Below are positions 1 through 12,010 of a stretch of DNA of 64,000 nt, piece by piece. The position numbers and the translations under genes are program-made. Source of the DNA: Albula goreensis (taxonomy: Eukaryota; Chordata; Actinopteri; Albuliformes; Albulidae); NCBI GenBank assembly GCA_022829145.1, contig CM040748.1:3378001-3442000 (forward strand), written 5' to 3'. Numbering within the stretch: the stretch's first letter is position 1; each line of letters begins with the position of its first letter. Below the pieces are notes generated by a model. The model did not search any database. It was not told where the DNA came from and saw only the letters and a program-made list of their open reading frames with translations.

Positions 1-2369
1 AGCCAGTGAAGAGTGCAGGATTCTACAAATTTGAAATATGATTGCAGTCATATTTTTTGAATGTCACTCAAGCCAAGAGACATGAATTGAATGTAAACTC
101 ATTTAGGTTCAGTGCTATATTAACATTATGGGCAACCTGAAACCTGGTATCATGTGGATCTGCTTGCTTGGGAGTAGGTTAGAGGAATGTTAGTGCATTG
201 TGCACGGATTAGAGAGAAACAGAAGCATTGCCACGGTTTTGAAGCTTGGAGCTGTGCGAGAACGCTTGCAGTGGGACCTTCTGTGGGACAGACTTGGAGC
301 CAGATGCACACCTGAGTCATGCATAGCTGAATGCCGTTTCCCTGTAAAAACCAGGCTTCCAAGAATTATCATTTCACAGAAAACGCACTCAGGTGGCATT
401 AAACTCATGCCTGCATCCTGCTTTTATGGAGGTTTCGAAAATGATACTGTGTAAACTCTTCAGAAGAGACAGAAAAGCATAAAATAGGACAAAGCAAAAG
501 TTATTACATTGGTGTTAATGGTGAGTCATAACCATCAATAGATATGAAAATGTTAATTTTTGTCTTACAGAAATGCTCACTAGACATTAATCACAGGTGG
601 TACCTCACATCCTGTCGAGTATTGTGCCTACATAATGGGTGGCAAAGTGGCACAGATAATTTATATTTAGACCAGTCTCTATCTGGGTTAAATTCTCTTT
701 GTGAAGCAGTCACTTTGAAAGGGGCAGGCTTATTTTTTTTTTTTATTATCATGCCAGGAAGGCTTGGAGTTGCAATTTGCATCACAAAGATGTCTGATTT
801 AATTTAACCCTTTGTTGGTGGAGTTGCCACTGTATTTTCTTGGGAGATTGCATTTTTATCACACAAAAAAGCCAAGCTCAACCCTTTTCTTTGGGGATTG
901 AATTCCCATGCTGGGAGAGTGGCCTATGGGGCACTTTGAGACAGGGCTCCTATGTGGCAGTGGAATTCTGCTTCCTGATGGGGGTACGGTGTTACTGAGG
1001 GTTTACTGAGCACCCTCTCCTATATGGCCCATCTCAGATAGGCTCACTGGTAAACCTTTCCCATATGCAGTCTGGGGTTACTACACGTATGTCACATGTA
1101 AGGAATCCTTTCTGAAGAGATGGAATCATGTGGAATCTCGGTGGAGATAACATTGTGATATCTAGTTAGCTGAGCTAGTTTGTTATGCCCCTGTCCTCCA
1201 GGTACAAGTATTGCATATATCATGGTATGACTTACTGGTCCATTCCATTCGCTTTCTGTTTTCTTCATCACTGCAGTTAACAGTTTTTAATCATTTTGTT
1301 GGGGAAAAACATCACTGGTATTTGTATTCAGTTCCACGTTTTTGTGACAACCATCTGCGGATGTTTGAATGTGACTCACGTGGAGCATTTTTGTGTAAAT
1401 CCAGCAGAAGGAAGGCTTGTTTTGTGATTATTTAGGGATTGTTTCAATCAGAATGTTATCTCACGTTTGGGAATCTAACGGTGTAATGTTCCTCAGTAAT
1501 GAGTTTGTCGTCTCCAGCCATCAGCAGATGCACACACTTTGCATTTTAGATGTTCACAGAAAGTGAGACAATGCTTTCAGCAATTAAGGCAAAATGGATC
1601 CTGAAGTGAGTTTGAGTGAGATCATTATGTTTTGGAGTTGTGTCTATGGAAAGCTTGTTAAAATAATACTTTTGAGATAGCTGTAATAGAAACCCAGTGA
1701 CTGTCTTTTGTTGACAGGTCTCAGAAAACAACATATAACTGAGATATACTCTTTAAATGAAAGAACTTTGATTTATTAATATTATTTGCATTATTTTCTC
1801 CCTGAATAATCTATAATATTTTGGAGTAGGTAAAACTTTGGAAAGTCTCGAACAAGGAAAGTTGTGTCTGTATAATGACCTCAGTTTGAAAAAAAAAAAA
1901 ACTGTGAACATTCTGGGAACTTTTCAGTCCTACTGCCATGTTTATTTCTTAAAAATAGATAAGAAGATTATGCTGAGTTTTAAAAGCACCCCCGTGAAAT
2001 TAGCCTGCAGCACTGTACCCTCTGAAGTAAAAATGTTTTCAGCCACACTGAAATTTACCATATCAACAAGAACAAGTTTGGGGTAGTATCACTTTCTTTA
2101 CTTTTATGTCACATTTTTTTTTCTTATTATGTCTTTCATACCTGCCTATGGATTTACAGATGCTGCATGCATTTTGTGAGGATGAAGCATTTTGTATGTT
2201 TAATTGTCGTGTGTATTGAGTATAACTATGTACTGTACTCTCTATAATGGAGTTATCCTGTCGTTGGGTATAAAGCTGCATACTCAGACATGCTCAGGAG
2301 TCACAGGTGAAAAGTGTTCTGGGTAATTAAAAGGAGTTCAAAGACAACATCACACACGCCAAATGAGAT
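1..2369. other. Unique AT-rich noncoding DNA, no gene seen
   Basis: No open frame here resembles a known protein, and none combines a good acceptor with a good donor. Short A and T runs (for example at 731-743 and 1888-1900) are the only simple repeats. Nothing else is supportable. Confidence 0.6.
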
Positions 2370-2402
2370 AACGGTTTATTGTGCAGAACGGTTTATTGTG
2401 CA
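2370..2402. repeat. Short tandem duplication, 17-bp period
   Basis: The 16-mer AACGGTTTATTGTGCA occurs at 2370-2385 and again at 2387-2402. It is two copies only, probably replication slippage. Confidence 0.8.
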
Positions 2403-2953
2403 AACAGCCATGTACAGCGATATCCTCTCACACCGTGATTATTTGTCATAATGAATTTGTTTGCCTAACATCTTTAATAGATAATAGTGATTGACGTTCT
2501 CGCTGTCGTTCAGTGAAAATCTCACTGGGTTCCAAAGGGTTCCACGGTCTTTTTTTTTACCTGTTCGCTGATCCAGGAGATTATTCCAGAGTACGTTCTG
2601 CTCTGAACAATTGGTTCAGCTTTAAGCTGCAGCTGTTTGAGGTCCAAGGCTTATCAGCCCAGTGTGTTATAGGTGTAAAGTCAGGATGTACTGTGTCACA
2701 GTGTGACTCCCCTGCTTGACTTTACCTAACAGCACACTTCTGTGTGAAGGGATGGCAATGGATATAAGCACATAGCATCTCTTTATTTACTTACGATTTG
2801 GCTTGCCTCTGCAGATAAACATTATTTTACTAATAGCATGACCTAGCCGCTGTGATTATGTTTGTTGTTGCTGTTGTTGTTGTTTTTCTTGCTGTTATTG
2901 TTGCTGTGCCTTTGGGAAAGAAATCCTAAAGCAGGACCTAATAACAACCATAG
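2403..2953. other. Unique noncoding DNA with a TTG/CTG-rich patch
   Basis: No gene is seen. About 2859-2912 is rich in TTG and CTG triplets, which explains the leucine-rich open frame there. That frame runs directly into the CA array and is not a gene. Confidence 0.55.
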
Positions 2954-2976
2954 ACACACACAGACACACCCACACA

Positions 2977-3015
<39 letters not shown>

Positions 3016-3061
3016 ACACACACACACACACAGACACACACACACACACTCTCACACACAT

Positions 3062-3102
<41 letters not shown>

Positions 3103-3260
3103 AAGACACACACACACACACACTCTCACACACATAAACACACACACACACACTCACACACACAGACACACACACACACACTCACACACATAAACACACA
3201 CACACACGCACACACACACACACTCACAAAGACACACACACACACACATATATATATATA
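2954..3260. repeat. Complex (CA)n microsatellite with interruptions
   Basis: About 300 bp of CA dinucleotides are broken by recurring interruptions (CTCACACACATAAAC at 3051, 3125 and 3181; ACAAAGAC twice). This shows duplication of larger blocks as well as dinucleotide slippage. It ends in a short TA run. Threonine/histidine or valine/cysteine open frames over it are translation artefacts. Confidence 0.97.
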
Positions 3261-4494
3261 CAGTATATACAGAAATTATTATCTTTTTATTGACTTTTGG
3301 TTTTGAAATTGCAAAGCAAAAGTGAGCCAGAAAGGTTTGCACCACTATTACGGTCTCATTTATTTTGATTTTCTTCCCTGTAATGCTGAACCAAGAGTCA
3401 TCCCACAATGCAATGCACCTCAGTAATTTTAATTTTTTTGTCAGAAATATTAGTGAGACTGCATGTCTACTGAGTGTGACCCGGGACATTTAATACTGCA
3501 AATTAACAACTCTTAAAGGTAAATATCAGATTATTATTATTATTATTATTATTATTAGAGTTTATATAAAGTGTGTACTACCTGAAGAAGTCCTTTGGTC
3601 TGGTATTAAGCATTTCAAGATGTGATCTTCTGAAGTAGCATTATCAACATTTTTCAGATGATCTATACGGACCCTGAAAAAAAAAAAATATATATATATA
3701 TGTATACGTACATATTGAGTTTGCTGCTGACAATGAACAACAAACCTCTGCTGGGATCAATTTGAATGGCTGCCAAAAGACAGGCTTCCCTCACATAGTC
3801 TGCGATGGGGTGTGCTCTGCTTCTGCTCTGGGTGGGGCCATTTTGGGGTCATCCATCATGGATGTTGGGAGCTTTTAACTCTTCCATCCCTATAACGCAG
3901 ACTCTTCACTTGAAAATAAGCGCTCCTTTAGAGTAGGATAAATAAATAAAAATGTGATCTGGTTTTTGAATGAAGCGAGGAATTTAGCAATGTTTTGTAG
4001 TTGATGACTGATGCGCATTAATATTTCAAATGAAATATAAAAGGCTGAGGTAACATACACACTGACAGGTAAACTCAGGGGAAAAGGGAAGGGAGAATCG
4101 CTAAATAAAATTAAAAGAGAAAGGATACTTTATCTTAGCATCACCTGCCAGTGGTAGACAGCTCGGTAAAATGATCTGCCACTCTTTAAAAAATATAAGT
4201 CCCCCTAAATAACTGCCTCAGCCACACATCTGATGTCAGACAAGGTAAATACAATCTAATTGCTATCAGACCAGTTATTTAGTAAAGAATTACTCTCACA
4301 CATTGAAAAGGTAATATAGTCCCCTGGCAAAAGCACTGGCAGTAGGCAGTAGAGATGAACCCTCTTAGACTGAGTACGCCTTCAGCTTTAGCTGTTTCCC
4401 CACATTCCCTAACATCTAGCACAGAGGATGACGCATTAGTTTTAGTTTAATTATAATACAGCTTCATATCATACCAGCTCAGTTTTTGTTTTCT
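3261..4494. other. Unique noncoding DNA with small ATT and TA repeats
   Basis: No gene is seen. A (TTA)n run lies at about 3530-3557, and an A-run followed by a TA run at about 3677-3702. The rest is AT-rich single-copy-looking sequence. Confidence 0.55.
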
Positions 4495-4850
4495 CTATTC
4501 AATAGTCATCGCTGAGGTATTCTTAGACTGTCCGTCCGTATCGGTATCAATACTTGCTTTTGGTGAGATGTGAAATGTTATTTTGTGTTCGTAAGGCCAG
4601 TTTGAGACGGTGGGATCGATAGATGAGCGCAGGCAGGGAGGAGGCTGTCCCGGTGTCCGCTGACCCAAACAGAGCTCTGCGGGCTTGTTACTGCTCGTCA
4701 GACCCCACAGATAAAAGTGTGACCTTTCTGCTTTATCGAGCACCCGGAGAGAGTCGGCCTGCGATCTCTGAATGAAACTCATCGGCGGTGTGAATACATG
4801 CGTGGGAACAGTCATGCAAAAAGAAATCCTCATTGATCTCATTATTATTC
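4495..4850. promoter_or_regulatory. Candidate conserved noncoding / regulatory block
   Basis: This stretch differs from its flanks in being GC-balanced, high in sequence complexity and containing CpGs. Visible motifs include a GATAAAAG with a TGACCTTT element just downstream (about 4711-4730) and an octamer-like ATGCAAAA at 4814-4821. The minus strand is stop-free for 115 codons, but the peptide matches no family I know and I see no splice pair. Regulatory function is inferred from texture; conservation was not tested. Confidence 0.3.
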
Positions 4851-6107
4851 AACCCCATGACCCCACCCTGCCCCAATGTGACTAGATAGTACTTTTGTTC
4901 TGGCACCTTCCATTATGATAATGATTATTATTATGATTATTGTTGTTGTTGTTATGTACTAACTGACCTTCTTAATTACTTGCATTGCTATTATTTTAAT
5001 CGATTGTATTTGTTTTACATATTTGATGTGTGAGTATGCTACATTCAGATTTTAATCGCAGCAACTGAGGGACACAAAGTAGGAGTTAGAGTTTCCCAAA
5101 GTGACTGTAAGAATAATTAGTGTGCAGAATGGTAATACTGTGCTTTGCTTACAGCAGGAACCCTGCTGAGCGGCAGCATCACTTCAAAACATGTTGATTT
5201 AAAGTGATGACATCACTAATTCCTGGCAACCTCCCTAACCCCCTTGAACTTCCTGCTATGCTGTGCAGTCCCTCATCGTTACTGTTCATTATTCATAAGC
5301 CAACACATAAAGAATTTCTATATAATAATAATAACAACAACAGTAACAATAATTCAGTAGATTAAATTCTTAGACGACAAGAGAGCATTAAGGATGGACT
5401 GATTGATAAGGAATGTTATGAGATGCAGAGAAAGATTGGTCTTAGGCTTAGAGTCCTAAGGAGGAGGAGCAGTATCTGTCCTCGTAGGAGAGTAGTAGTG
5501 GAGTAATCCCCCTATAGGTATCTGGAAGAGACAGTGAGGAGCAGCATTGGTTAGGTTGTGTGAGATGGGGGAGGAGGAGGGATGTCAGAAGTGCTGAGCA
5601 AGACAGGAAATGAGGTATGTAACGTTTATATACTTGTAATTAGACTCATAAGGTTGTAAGGTTATTATATGGTTGGTTGTGATAGTTGAAAGGTTGTCTG
5701 AGAATTGTCCTCCCAAACATTTGTTTTATCAAAATCCAATTCTTATAATAATAATAATTAAAAATGTAAAACTCAGTTGCATGCAAAAATCTGTATGTGA
5801 TCATATTGTTTCATTCTTTGTTCCTTGTGACAGCTTACTGTTATTTCCACAGTATTATTAATTTAATGTAGTTAAAAATTAATATAAGGACAAAAGGTAA
5901 CTCTGCTCCTAATTTGTCCTTATCTGCTACATTGCTACATTTAGTGGTGTAATGTACAATAACAGCAGAAATAAATTATCCCCCTGGTGTGCTTTCCATT
6001 TCATTAGTGTTTGCTCGTCCTGTTATTTGATTGTTTGGTCGATTATTTGATATTGGTAAGTGCTTTTAAAACGCATTGTGTTCAGTGTTTTAATGGGATA
6101 ATTAAGT
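4851..6107. other. Unique noncoding DNA with ATT/GTT and AAT/AAC repeats
   Basis: No gene is seen. An imprecise ATT/GTT triplet patch lies at about 4917-4953, and an AAT/AAC patch at about 5323-5352. A purine-rich GGAGGA patch lies at about 5460-5590. Confidence 0.55.
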
Positions 6108-6236
6108 GTGCTGGTTAGAGCACTGGACCTGAAATTGAGGATCATTGATTCAGATCCTGTGTGAATGAAACAGGAGTTTCCCAGCACCATTCTGTGAGTA
6201 AGAGGGATTAGAAAAGCATCTACTCACTGAACGCAT
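6108..6236 (+). mobile_element. Degenerate tRNA-derived SINE, sense orientation
   Basis: A tRNA-like head is visible: a box A-like TGGTTAGAGCACTGG (from about 6112) is followed by a box B-like GATTCAGATCC (about 6147). The copy ends in a diverged version of the teleost tail (near 6213, AAAAGCATCTACTCACTGAA, against the usual AAAAGCATCTGCTAAATGAA). The order, head then tail on the plus strand, gives the orientation. It is old and too diverged to expect transcription. The family name is not certain; it is of the V-SINE / LINE-2-tail type. Confidence 0.75.
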
Positions 6237-6266
6237 ACTCTGACACAACCATAGAGTAAAGCATCA

Positions 6267-6271
<5 letters not shown>

Positions 6272-6358
<87 letters not shown>
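6272..6358. repeat. (CA)n microsatellite, uninterrupted
   Basis: About 87 bp of pure CA. It begins about 35 bp after the SINE tail, a common arrangement in which a SINE 3' end seeds a microsatellite. Confidence 0.98.
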
Positions 6359-6360
<2 letters not shown>

Positions 6361-7784
6361 TGAGTGTGTGTGTGTGCCATGTCACTGCAAGTGTGCAAAT
6401 ACAGTTCTATTTTAAAAAGAGATCCACGCATGCAAGTATTGACAATATCTGCTACTTGTCTATGAATGTACATTTCTTTTCTAGAAACACGTGTTGTATT
6501 GAATTGTACGTGAGTCCTCAGTTTAGACACACATTCTGGAGTTAAAGTCTATCTTTATTAGCACTGTAAAGAATGCGTATTTTGACTGTGCCGTGCCTGT
6601 GGACAGCCCTGCTGCGTTGATACTCAGACTCTATAAAAATGTGATATGAGATGCAGTGCTCTCCTGGTCCGAGGCACATTAAAGAGGCGACAGTAATCGT
6701 TTTACAGAGCGAAAGCGGTATGATTTACAAACCACAAGTAATAAAAAAGGGATCAGAAAGCTTCAGGCAGGTTTAGAAGGGGAGGCCTATAGCTTTTCAT
6801 TTCCAAGATCACGGAGGTTAAATCCTTTTAGTCTTCCCCTTGAACTCTTATGTACCCTTCATTTCTGTGTGTTTCTGTGTGTGTGTGTGTGTTTCTGTGT
6901 GTGTGTCTGTGTGTACTACATCATGCTCATGAATATGAAGGCATTAACTTTCCCTGAAAATCATTGCAGTGAATTAGATGGATTCTCCAGTGAATTCTTT
7001 CAGATGGAAGCTTAAGTTTAAATGCAGTCATTATCTAACTGGGCACTATAGGGTATTGTGGTACTGAATATTTCATTTATGAATTGCGGTTGAGTGCATA
7101 GTCATACAGTATATAGCACAACACAGCCACACACATTCACATAAACATTATAGATGTATAGGATATATACATACACATGTACACAGTAAAACCTAAAAAG
7201 GTTGTGCAGCATATGTGTGTGTGAGTGTATGCATGTTTTTGTTTGACAATATGTATAGAGGTATTTTCTTCCAGTTGTTGTCAAATGACAACATCCTAAT
7301 TCAGCAAGTGTACCCAAAAGCAAAAATAGTGTTTATTTCTTTATAGTTTTGTATGAATCATGCAGGGAAGTCAACAGCTGCCCTTTAATAATCCCAAAGT
7401 CAATGACCCGGGTGGGTTAGCACACAGAGACACTCTGTGATGTCAGCTGCTGTAGGATTTGGTCATATATACTGAGGCTTTGAAGATTTTGGATGAGCTT
7501 ATATATAAAAAACTATTATAAAGGGCATGTACGGTGTAGAAAATGGAGGGCTTGTATTTCAGTTTCTCAGTACTGAAAGTTATTGAGTTCAGTGGCGTTT
7601 TTTTCTGCTGCTGCGTTTTCTTTGCTCCTTGTGGCAAAAATGCTCCTCAGCCTCGCTGGTGGATTTTGGCTGACGGGCAAATTAAAAAGGGAACAAAAAA
7701 AAAAAAAAGTGAAATAGAAAAGTTAACAAAAAGTTTTTTTTTTTGGAAGGTGAAGTGATGAGAAAATAGAAGATTAAATATTGT
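6359..7784. other. Unique noncoding DNA with minor TG runs
   Basis: No gene is seen. TG runs with TTTC interruptions occur at about 6867-6914, and a poly-A run at about 7696-7709. The remainder looks single-copy. Confidence 0.55.
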
Positions 7785-8095
7785 ACAGGACTGCATTTGA
7801 GAGGTGACACTTTCACCGCGGTGCGCGGCGGCAGTATTCAGGGTGGTGACACAAAGCTGTGAGGGTTTATTATCTTACCTTTATTTTAACAAGGGAGGTT
7901 GACGGAGAGCTGGGTTATTATCTGTGGTGATGACTGGGTGGGGGCGGAGGGCAGACGTGGGGGTGGGGCTGGAGGGGGCAGGGGGAGGGGCTGTAATTAG
8001 CTGGCCAGATGTAACAATAGAGGGAGGCTGGCTAGGACACCGGGGATCTCTAATGATCACAGAGACTTAGGACCTTTGTTTAACATTTAGCTCGT
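7785..8095. promoter_or_regulatory. Candidate enhancer-like block containing a G-rich tract
   Basis: A GC-richer segment lies between AT-rich flanks. It holds an inverted AGGTGACACTTTCACC element (about 7802), GATA-type TTATCT sites, a homeodomain core TAATTAG at 7994-8000, an E-box CAGATG at 8006-8011, and a SOX-like AACAATAG at 8013-8020. The last three sit within 27 bp. Between them and the T-box-like element is the G-rich tract listed separately. Function is inferred. Confidence 0.35.
7935..7992 (+). other. G-rich tract with G-quadruplex potential
   Basis: About 58 bp contains eight or more runs of three to five G on the plus strand, including GGGGTGGGGC and GGGGCGGAG, which also fit SP/KLF sites. 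The number and spacing of runs satisfies the usual four-run quadruplex pattern several times over. It abuts the homeobox/E-box/SOX cluster. Confidence 0.7.
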
Positions 8096-9574
8096 TTGAA
8101 GGACAGCACCTCCTGCCTCACAGTGTCCCTGTCACTGCGCTGGTGTATGGAGTTTATCTGGGCTGGAGGGAAGGGCAACCCCCCCTCCGGGTCGACCGAC
8201 ACCTCCAAGTCTAATTACTCACGAAGCCCAGTCCCGTTCGGCTGCGGCTGTTTGAGACAGGAAGGCTACATGTGGATATGGCTTCTGTCTGATGTCATAC
8301 GACACGCTAAACTGGAAAAAAATAAGGTGCAATAAGCCACAGGCTTAGACTGTGAGAACAGGGATAAGAAAACTGAATGGAAATAGTTCTGAAGAAATGT
8401 ATAAAATAAAGCAATACTGATTATTGCAATGTTACTAAGAGAGCAGGCATTAAAATGACAGGTTTATTGCTTAATACCTGGGCATAAACAAAGTACATCA
8501 CTGCCATGTGCACCTTGCTGGAACATAGACCATTTTAAAACAAGTTACCTTTGAAAATGCCCCACCTGTAAACAAAATTATTGGCCAATTACACGCACCA
8601 CGAACCTGCGGAGCCAACCATGACAATACAGGTAGTCAAGGTTATCCATACCTTTCCATGCAGAAATAAAGAAAATCTGGCCTTGAAAATAAATATTATG
8701 AGTTTACCAATAGCCTTGGTTCTGAGAGCTTGGAAGCCTAATTAGGAGTAAGTCAGTAGTAAGACTGAAGAAAGGGTATTCACTCTCCTTTTATGCATAT
8801 AACAAGTGGGACTCATGCTAGTTTTGCCTTCCAGCCTGGGAAGTCCTTGGGTAATAAATAGCCTGATTGTGTGTGACTGTGAGTGTGTCTGTGTGCTTGA
8901 GTCTCTGTCGGTCGCTCAGAGCACACTGCGCTGTGATTGGCTGGCCAGGGTATGTGGACAATTGATTGCACCAGAGTTACCAGCTTTTCAAACCTTTTAT
9001 TAAGCGCTGTGTTTTTAGCAATTGCACACATAACTAATAATTTACCAAAAGATACATTGATCATTCTGATGTATGTTTTGCTGTATATTTACTGTATTAT
9101 GTTTTTATATTAAGAATGTAATGTGCTCGAGAATATGGATACTTTTCCACCATATCTGAATTTAATCTGTAGGTAGCAACAGCACATTAACAGTAACTAC
9201 ACGTGATAAATAGCTAAGAATTGTCTCTCATACAGACATGTGTTTGAGGCGCTGTTTATCAGTTGGAGTAGCCTTTACCTGAAAAAAACGATCGCTGAAA
9301 TGTGGATTGTGAATTATGCTGTACATTGAAATAATGAAAATGTGACATGAAGATGCTATAGAAGTTATACTGGTGCATGCTTACTAAAGAACATATTCCA
9401 ATTAAGAACTGTTCCAAAATGGTTTTCCAGAGTGAATGCATCTGAAGTGTATGGACAAAAATCATCCATATTCATTAATAATGAATCAAGTACAGTATTA
9501 AAATCTGTGCCCACACATGTAAGTAATTTGGAGTAGGTGCTCTGTTGGAGGAGAGAGAAGCCGAGGCCACCAGT
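8096..9574. other. Unique noncoding DNA, no gene seen
   Basis: Open frames are short and unremarkable. The TG-rich patch at about 8871-8895 is short. No transposon signature was recognised. Confidence 0.5.
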
Positions 9575-9975
9575 GCTGTTGATAGCAGACAGACAGGTCA
9601 GCAGCACGCTAATTTCTGTGTCTTGCTTTCTGTGTCTCCCCAGTACTGTTTACAGCAGACAGACAGGTTAGCAGCACGCTAATTTCTGTGTCTCCCCAGT
9701 ACTGTTTATAGCAGACAGACAGGTCAGCAGCATGCTAATTTCTGTGGCTTGCCAGTGCTGTTTATTGCAGACAGACAGGTCAGCAGCACGCTAATTTCTG
9801 TGTCTCCCCTGTGCTGTTTATAGCAGACAGACAGGTTAGCAGCACGCTAATTTCTGTGTCTCCTCTGTGCTGTTTATAGCAGACAGACAGGTTAGCAGCA
9901 CGCTAATTTCCGTGTCCCCTCTGTGATGTTTATAGCAGACAGACAGGTCAGCAGCGCGCTAATTTCTGTGGCTCC
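9575..9975. repeat. Minisatellite, 56-bp unit, about 7 copies
   Basis: The word AGACAGACAGGT recurs with the AGACAGGT part at 9591, 9661, 9717, 9773, 9829, 9885 and 9941. The period is exactly 56 bp after the first unit. The first interval is 70 bp because of a 14-bp internal duplication of TTTCTGTGTCT-type sequence. Each unit includes GCAGCACGCTAATTTCTGTG. Units differ by a few substitutions, so the array is moderately old. Confidence 0.96.
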
Positions 9976-10669
9976 CGCTTTATTGTCATTGGTACTCTGT
10001 CCCCATCCCCGCCCAGTGCTGCCCACGCTGGTCTGAGGGCCCGGCAGGCTCTGATCTCTGTCATTCTGGATGTTTGTGATAAATGGACATTTTCTCTCAC
10101 CGCATAATTCATTTGAGAGACAATTGCCAGGTATCAGGTTTCATCAGCATGCTGGCCGTCCTTTTGGGCCAAAACCGTTTCACTGTAATGGATATGCCAA
10201 AGATGTATTCTGCTGTATTATCTGCGGAAACAGACAGATGTATGCAAGTTCTATCTGGTTAGCCTGCTTGCTGTTACACTTGTTGTTAATACAGTGAAAA
10301 TATTGAAGCTCTAATGGAAGATGGTAAGATGTCGGATGCATAACATGTATGAAGACAACTTCTGTCCACATTTGAATTTTTAGTGTCATGCTATTACATG
10401 TAAGATTTCATGTAATTTTTTTCAGTCTTATATATATATATATATATAGTATTAGACACTGGATACTGGAAAATTTTGTTTAAAAGAAAAATTTACTTTC
10501 TGTAGTAAATGTTTGGGTGATTCAATGTACTCAATTGACTGTTTTTATTTAACAAAGTGCCTGTTTTATTATGAAAGGAATCCAGCTATTGAATATTGCT
10601 GTGTGAAATTTATGGAGCAGCACAGCCAATATAGATTAAATTCACACCACCAGTGTTAATTTCTGTGGC
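9976..10669. other. Unique noncoding DNA with a TA run
   Basis: No gene is seen. A short (TA)n run lies at about 10431-10447. Confidence 0.5.
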
Positions 10670-11060
10670 TTCTTTTTTTTCATTTAAGCACATTTCTGAG
10701 GAAGCCTCTCCTAAGATCCGGCTAGAAAATCTCACAGAGATCATTATGACTGAAAAAGGAGGTCGATGCTCCTCAGCAGGTTTCATTATGGTCGTGCTTT
10801 TCCATTTAGTAACATTTGTCCCCGCTCGTAATACGGTTATACTGTACCTCGGAGATACAGGGCTCAGATTCTAAAATCAATGAGCAATCTCTTATCATCT
10901 CATTATTTCGATTTGAAAGGGTCCATTCGGTTTATTGGCGAAGTCAATAGACCATTTGCGGTCCTCTCATTAAGTCGGGGATTCTGTCATGTGTCCGAAC
11001 GCTTCGACGCTCGTGCCATCTTCCTGCACTCCTGAGAGATTTATGTTAGCAAACCTCCCT
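10670..11060. promoter_or_regulatory. Candidate conserved noncoding block
   Basis: After a pyrimidine tract the sequence becomes complex, GC-balanced and CpG-containing (for example TTCGGTTTATTGGCGAAGTC around 10927 and CGAACGCTTCGACGCTCG around 10997). The pyrimidine tract ending in AAG near 10688 is only acceptor-like, and no open frame spans the block. This texture suggests regulatory DNA, but it is inference without comparative data. Confidence 0.3.
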
Positions 11061-11584
11061 TTTTCCCTCCAGCGCTGTAGATTGGAGCTGGACCCTTCCC
11101 TCAGACGCTGGTGTCCAGCCCGCTCTTAAGGTCAGGGAAATTAGCACGGAATCGCCACCTCCAGACCTCTCTGCAGACTGCGGGAGTTTAATCTCTGGTT
11201 AATGCTTCCGGCCCATCGTCTGTTTCCTCCGTGTCTCTCCCCCCCTGCAGCCTCCTGCCTCCACTGACTCAAAGAATGCCTGACTTCATCTCTTCACGCA
11301 CTCACCCATTAGCCAGCCTCAGGTCACCAATGGTGGCTTCAGTTTCCGCACACAGGAAGTGAGGCAGCAGATGCCAATCGAGTGCTTCCCTCATGTTTTT
11401 GTCCCCATTATTTCAGTCAAGTAGATAAGCAGGCCCACATGAAATTGTTTTGTTCTTTATTTCATACATTGACGTCTGCTACTGCAGCAGCCAAACATTT
11501 AGTTGACCCCAAAGCCATAATGTAAATGATTTGTCTATACTGCCCAGCTTGCTCCATTTCTGCATACTTACCTCAGAACACTAC
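11061..11584. other. Unique noncoding DNA
   Basis: No gene is seen. The reverse complement at about 11563-11574 gives a consensus-like donor (CTGAG/GTAAGTATG on the minus strand), but no partner acceptor was identified. Confidence 0.45.
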
Positions 11585-11780
11585 TGTTCATAGCAGACTG
11601 GGACACAGGATGTTGTTGGGTCAAGTCCCAGTCTAGCCACGATAAAATCAATATAGCTGTCTGGCCCTTGAGCAAGGCCCTTAACCCCACATTGCTCCCA
11701 GGGGGGACTGGCCCTTGGTTAGTCTAATCCACTGTAAGTCACTTTGGATAAAAGCTCCAGCTAACTTACTGTCATGTAAC
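11585..11780 (+). mobile_element. tRNA-derived SINE with teleost tail, sense orientation
   Basis: Three parts are visible in order: a tRNA-like head with box B-like GGGTCAAGTCCCAG (about 11618), a body containing TTGAGCAAGGCCCTTAACCC (about 11670), and a tail close to TGTAAGTCACTTTGGATAAA (from about 11733). The body and tail are characteristic of teleost SINEs sharing the LINE-2-type 3' end. The exact family was not assigned. Confidence 0.88.
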
Positions 11781-11938
11781 GTTATACATCCCAGTTAATG
11801 GTCAGCGTGCTGTATGTGTAACACCCTTTTAATGCAGTTACATCTTTTATCCTTAAACAAATGTAGCAAAACTACATAATACTATGAAACAATCAGAAGC
11901 ACCTGCCCCCATAGTAATAATGCTGGTGCCCAATGGAG

Positions 11939-11940
<2 letters not shown>
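11781..11940. other. Short unique spacer
   Basis: AT-rich sequence between the SINE and the TG array; nothing recognised. Confidence 0.5.

Positions 11941-12008
<68 letters not shown>
11941..12008. repeat. (TG)n microsatellite, uninterrupted
   Basis: 68 bp of pure TG. Confidence 0.98.
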
Positions 12009-12010
<2 letters not shown>

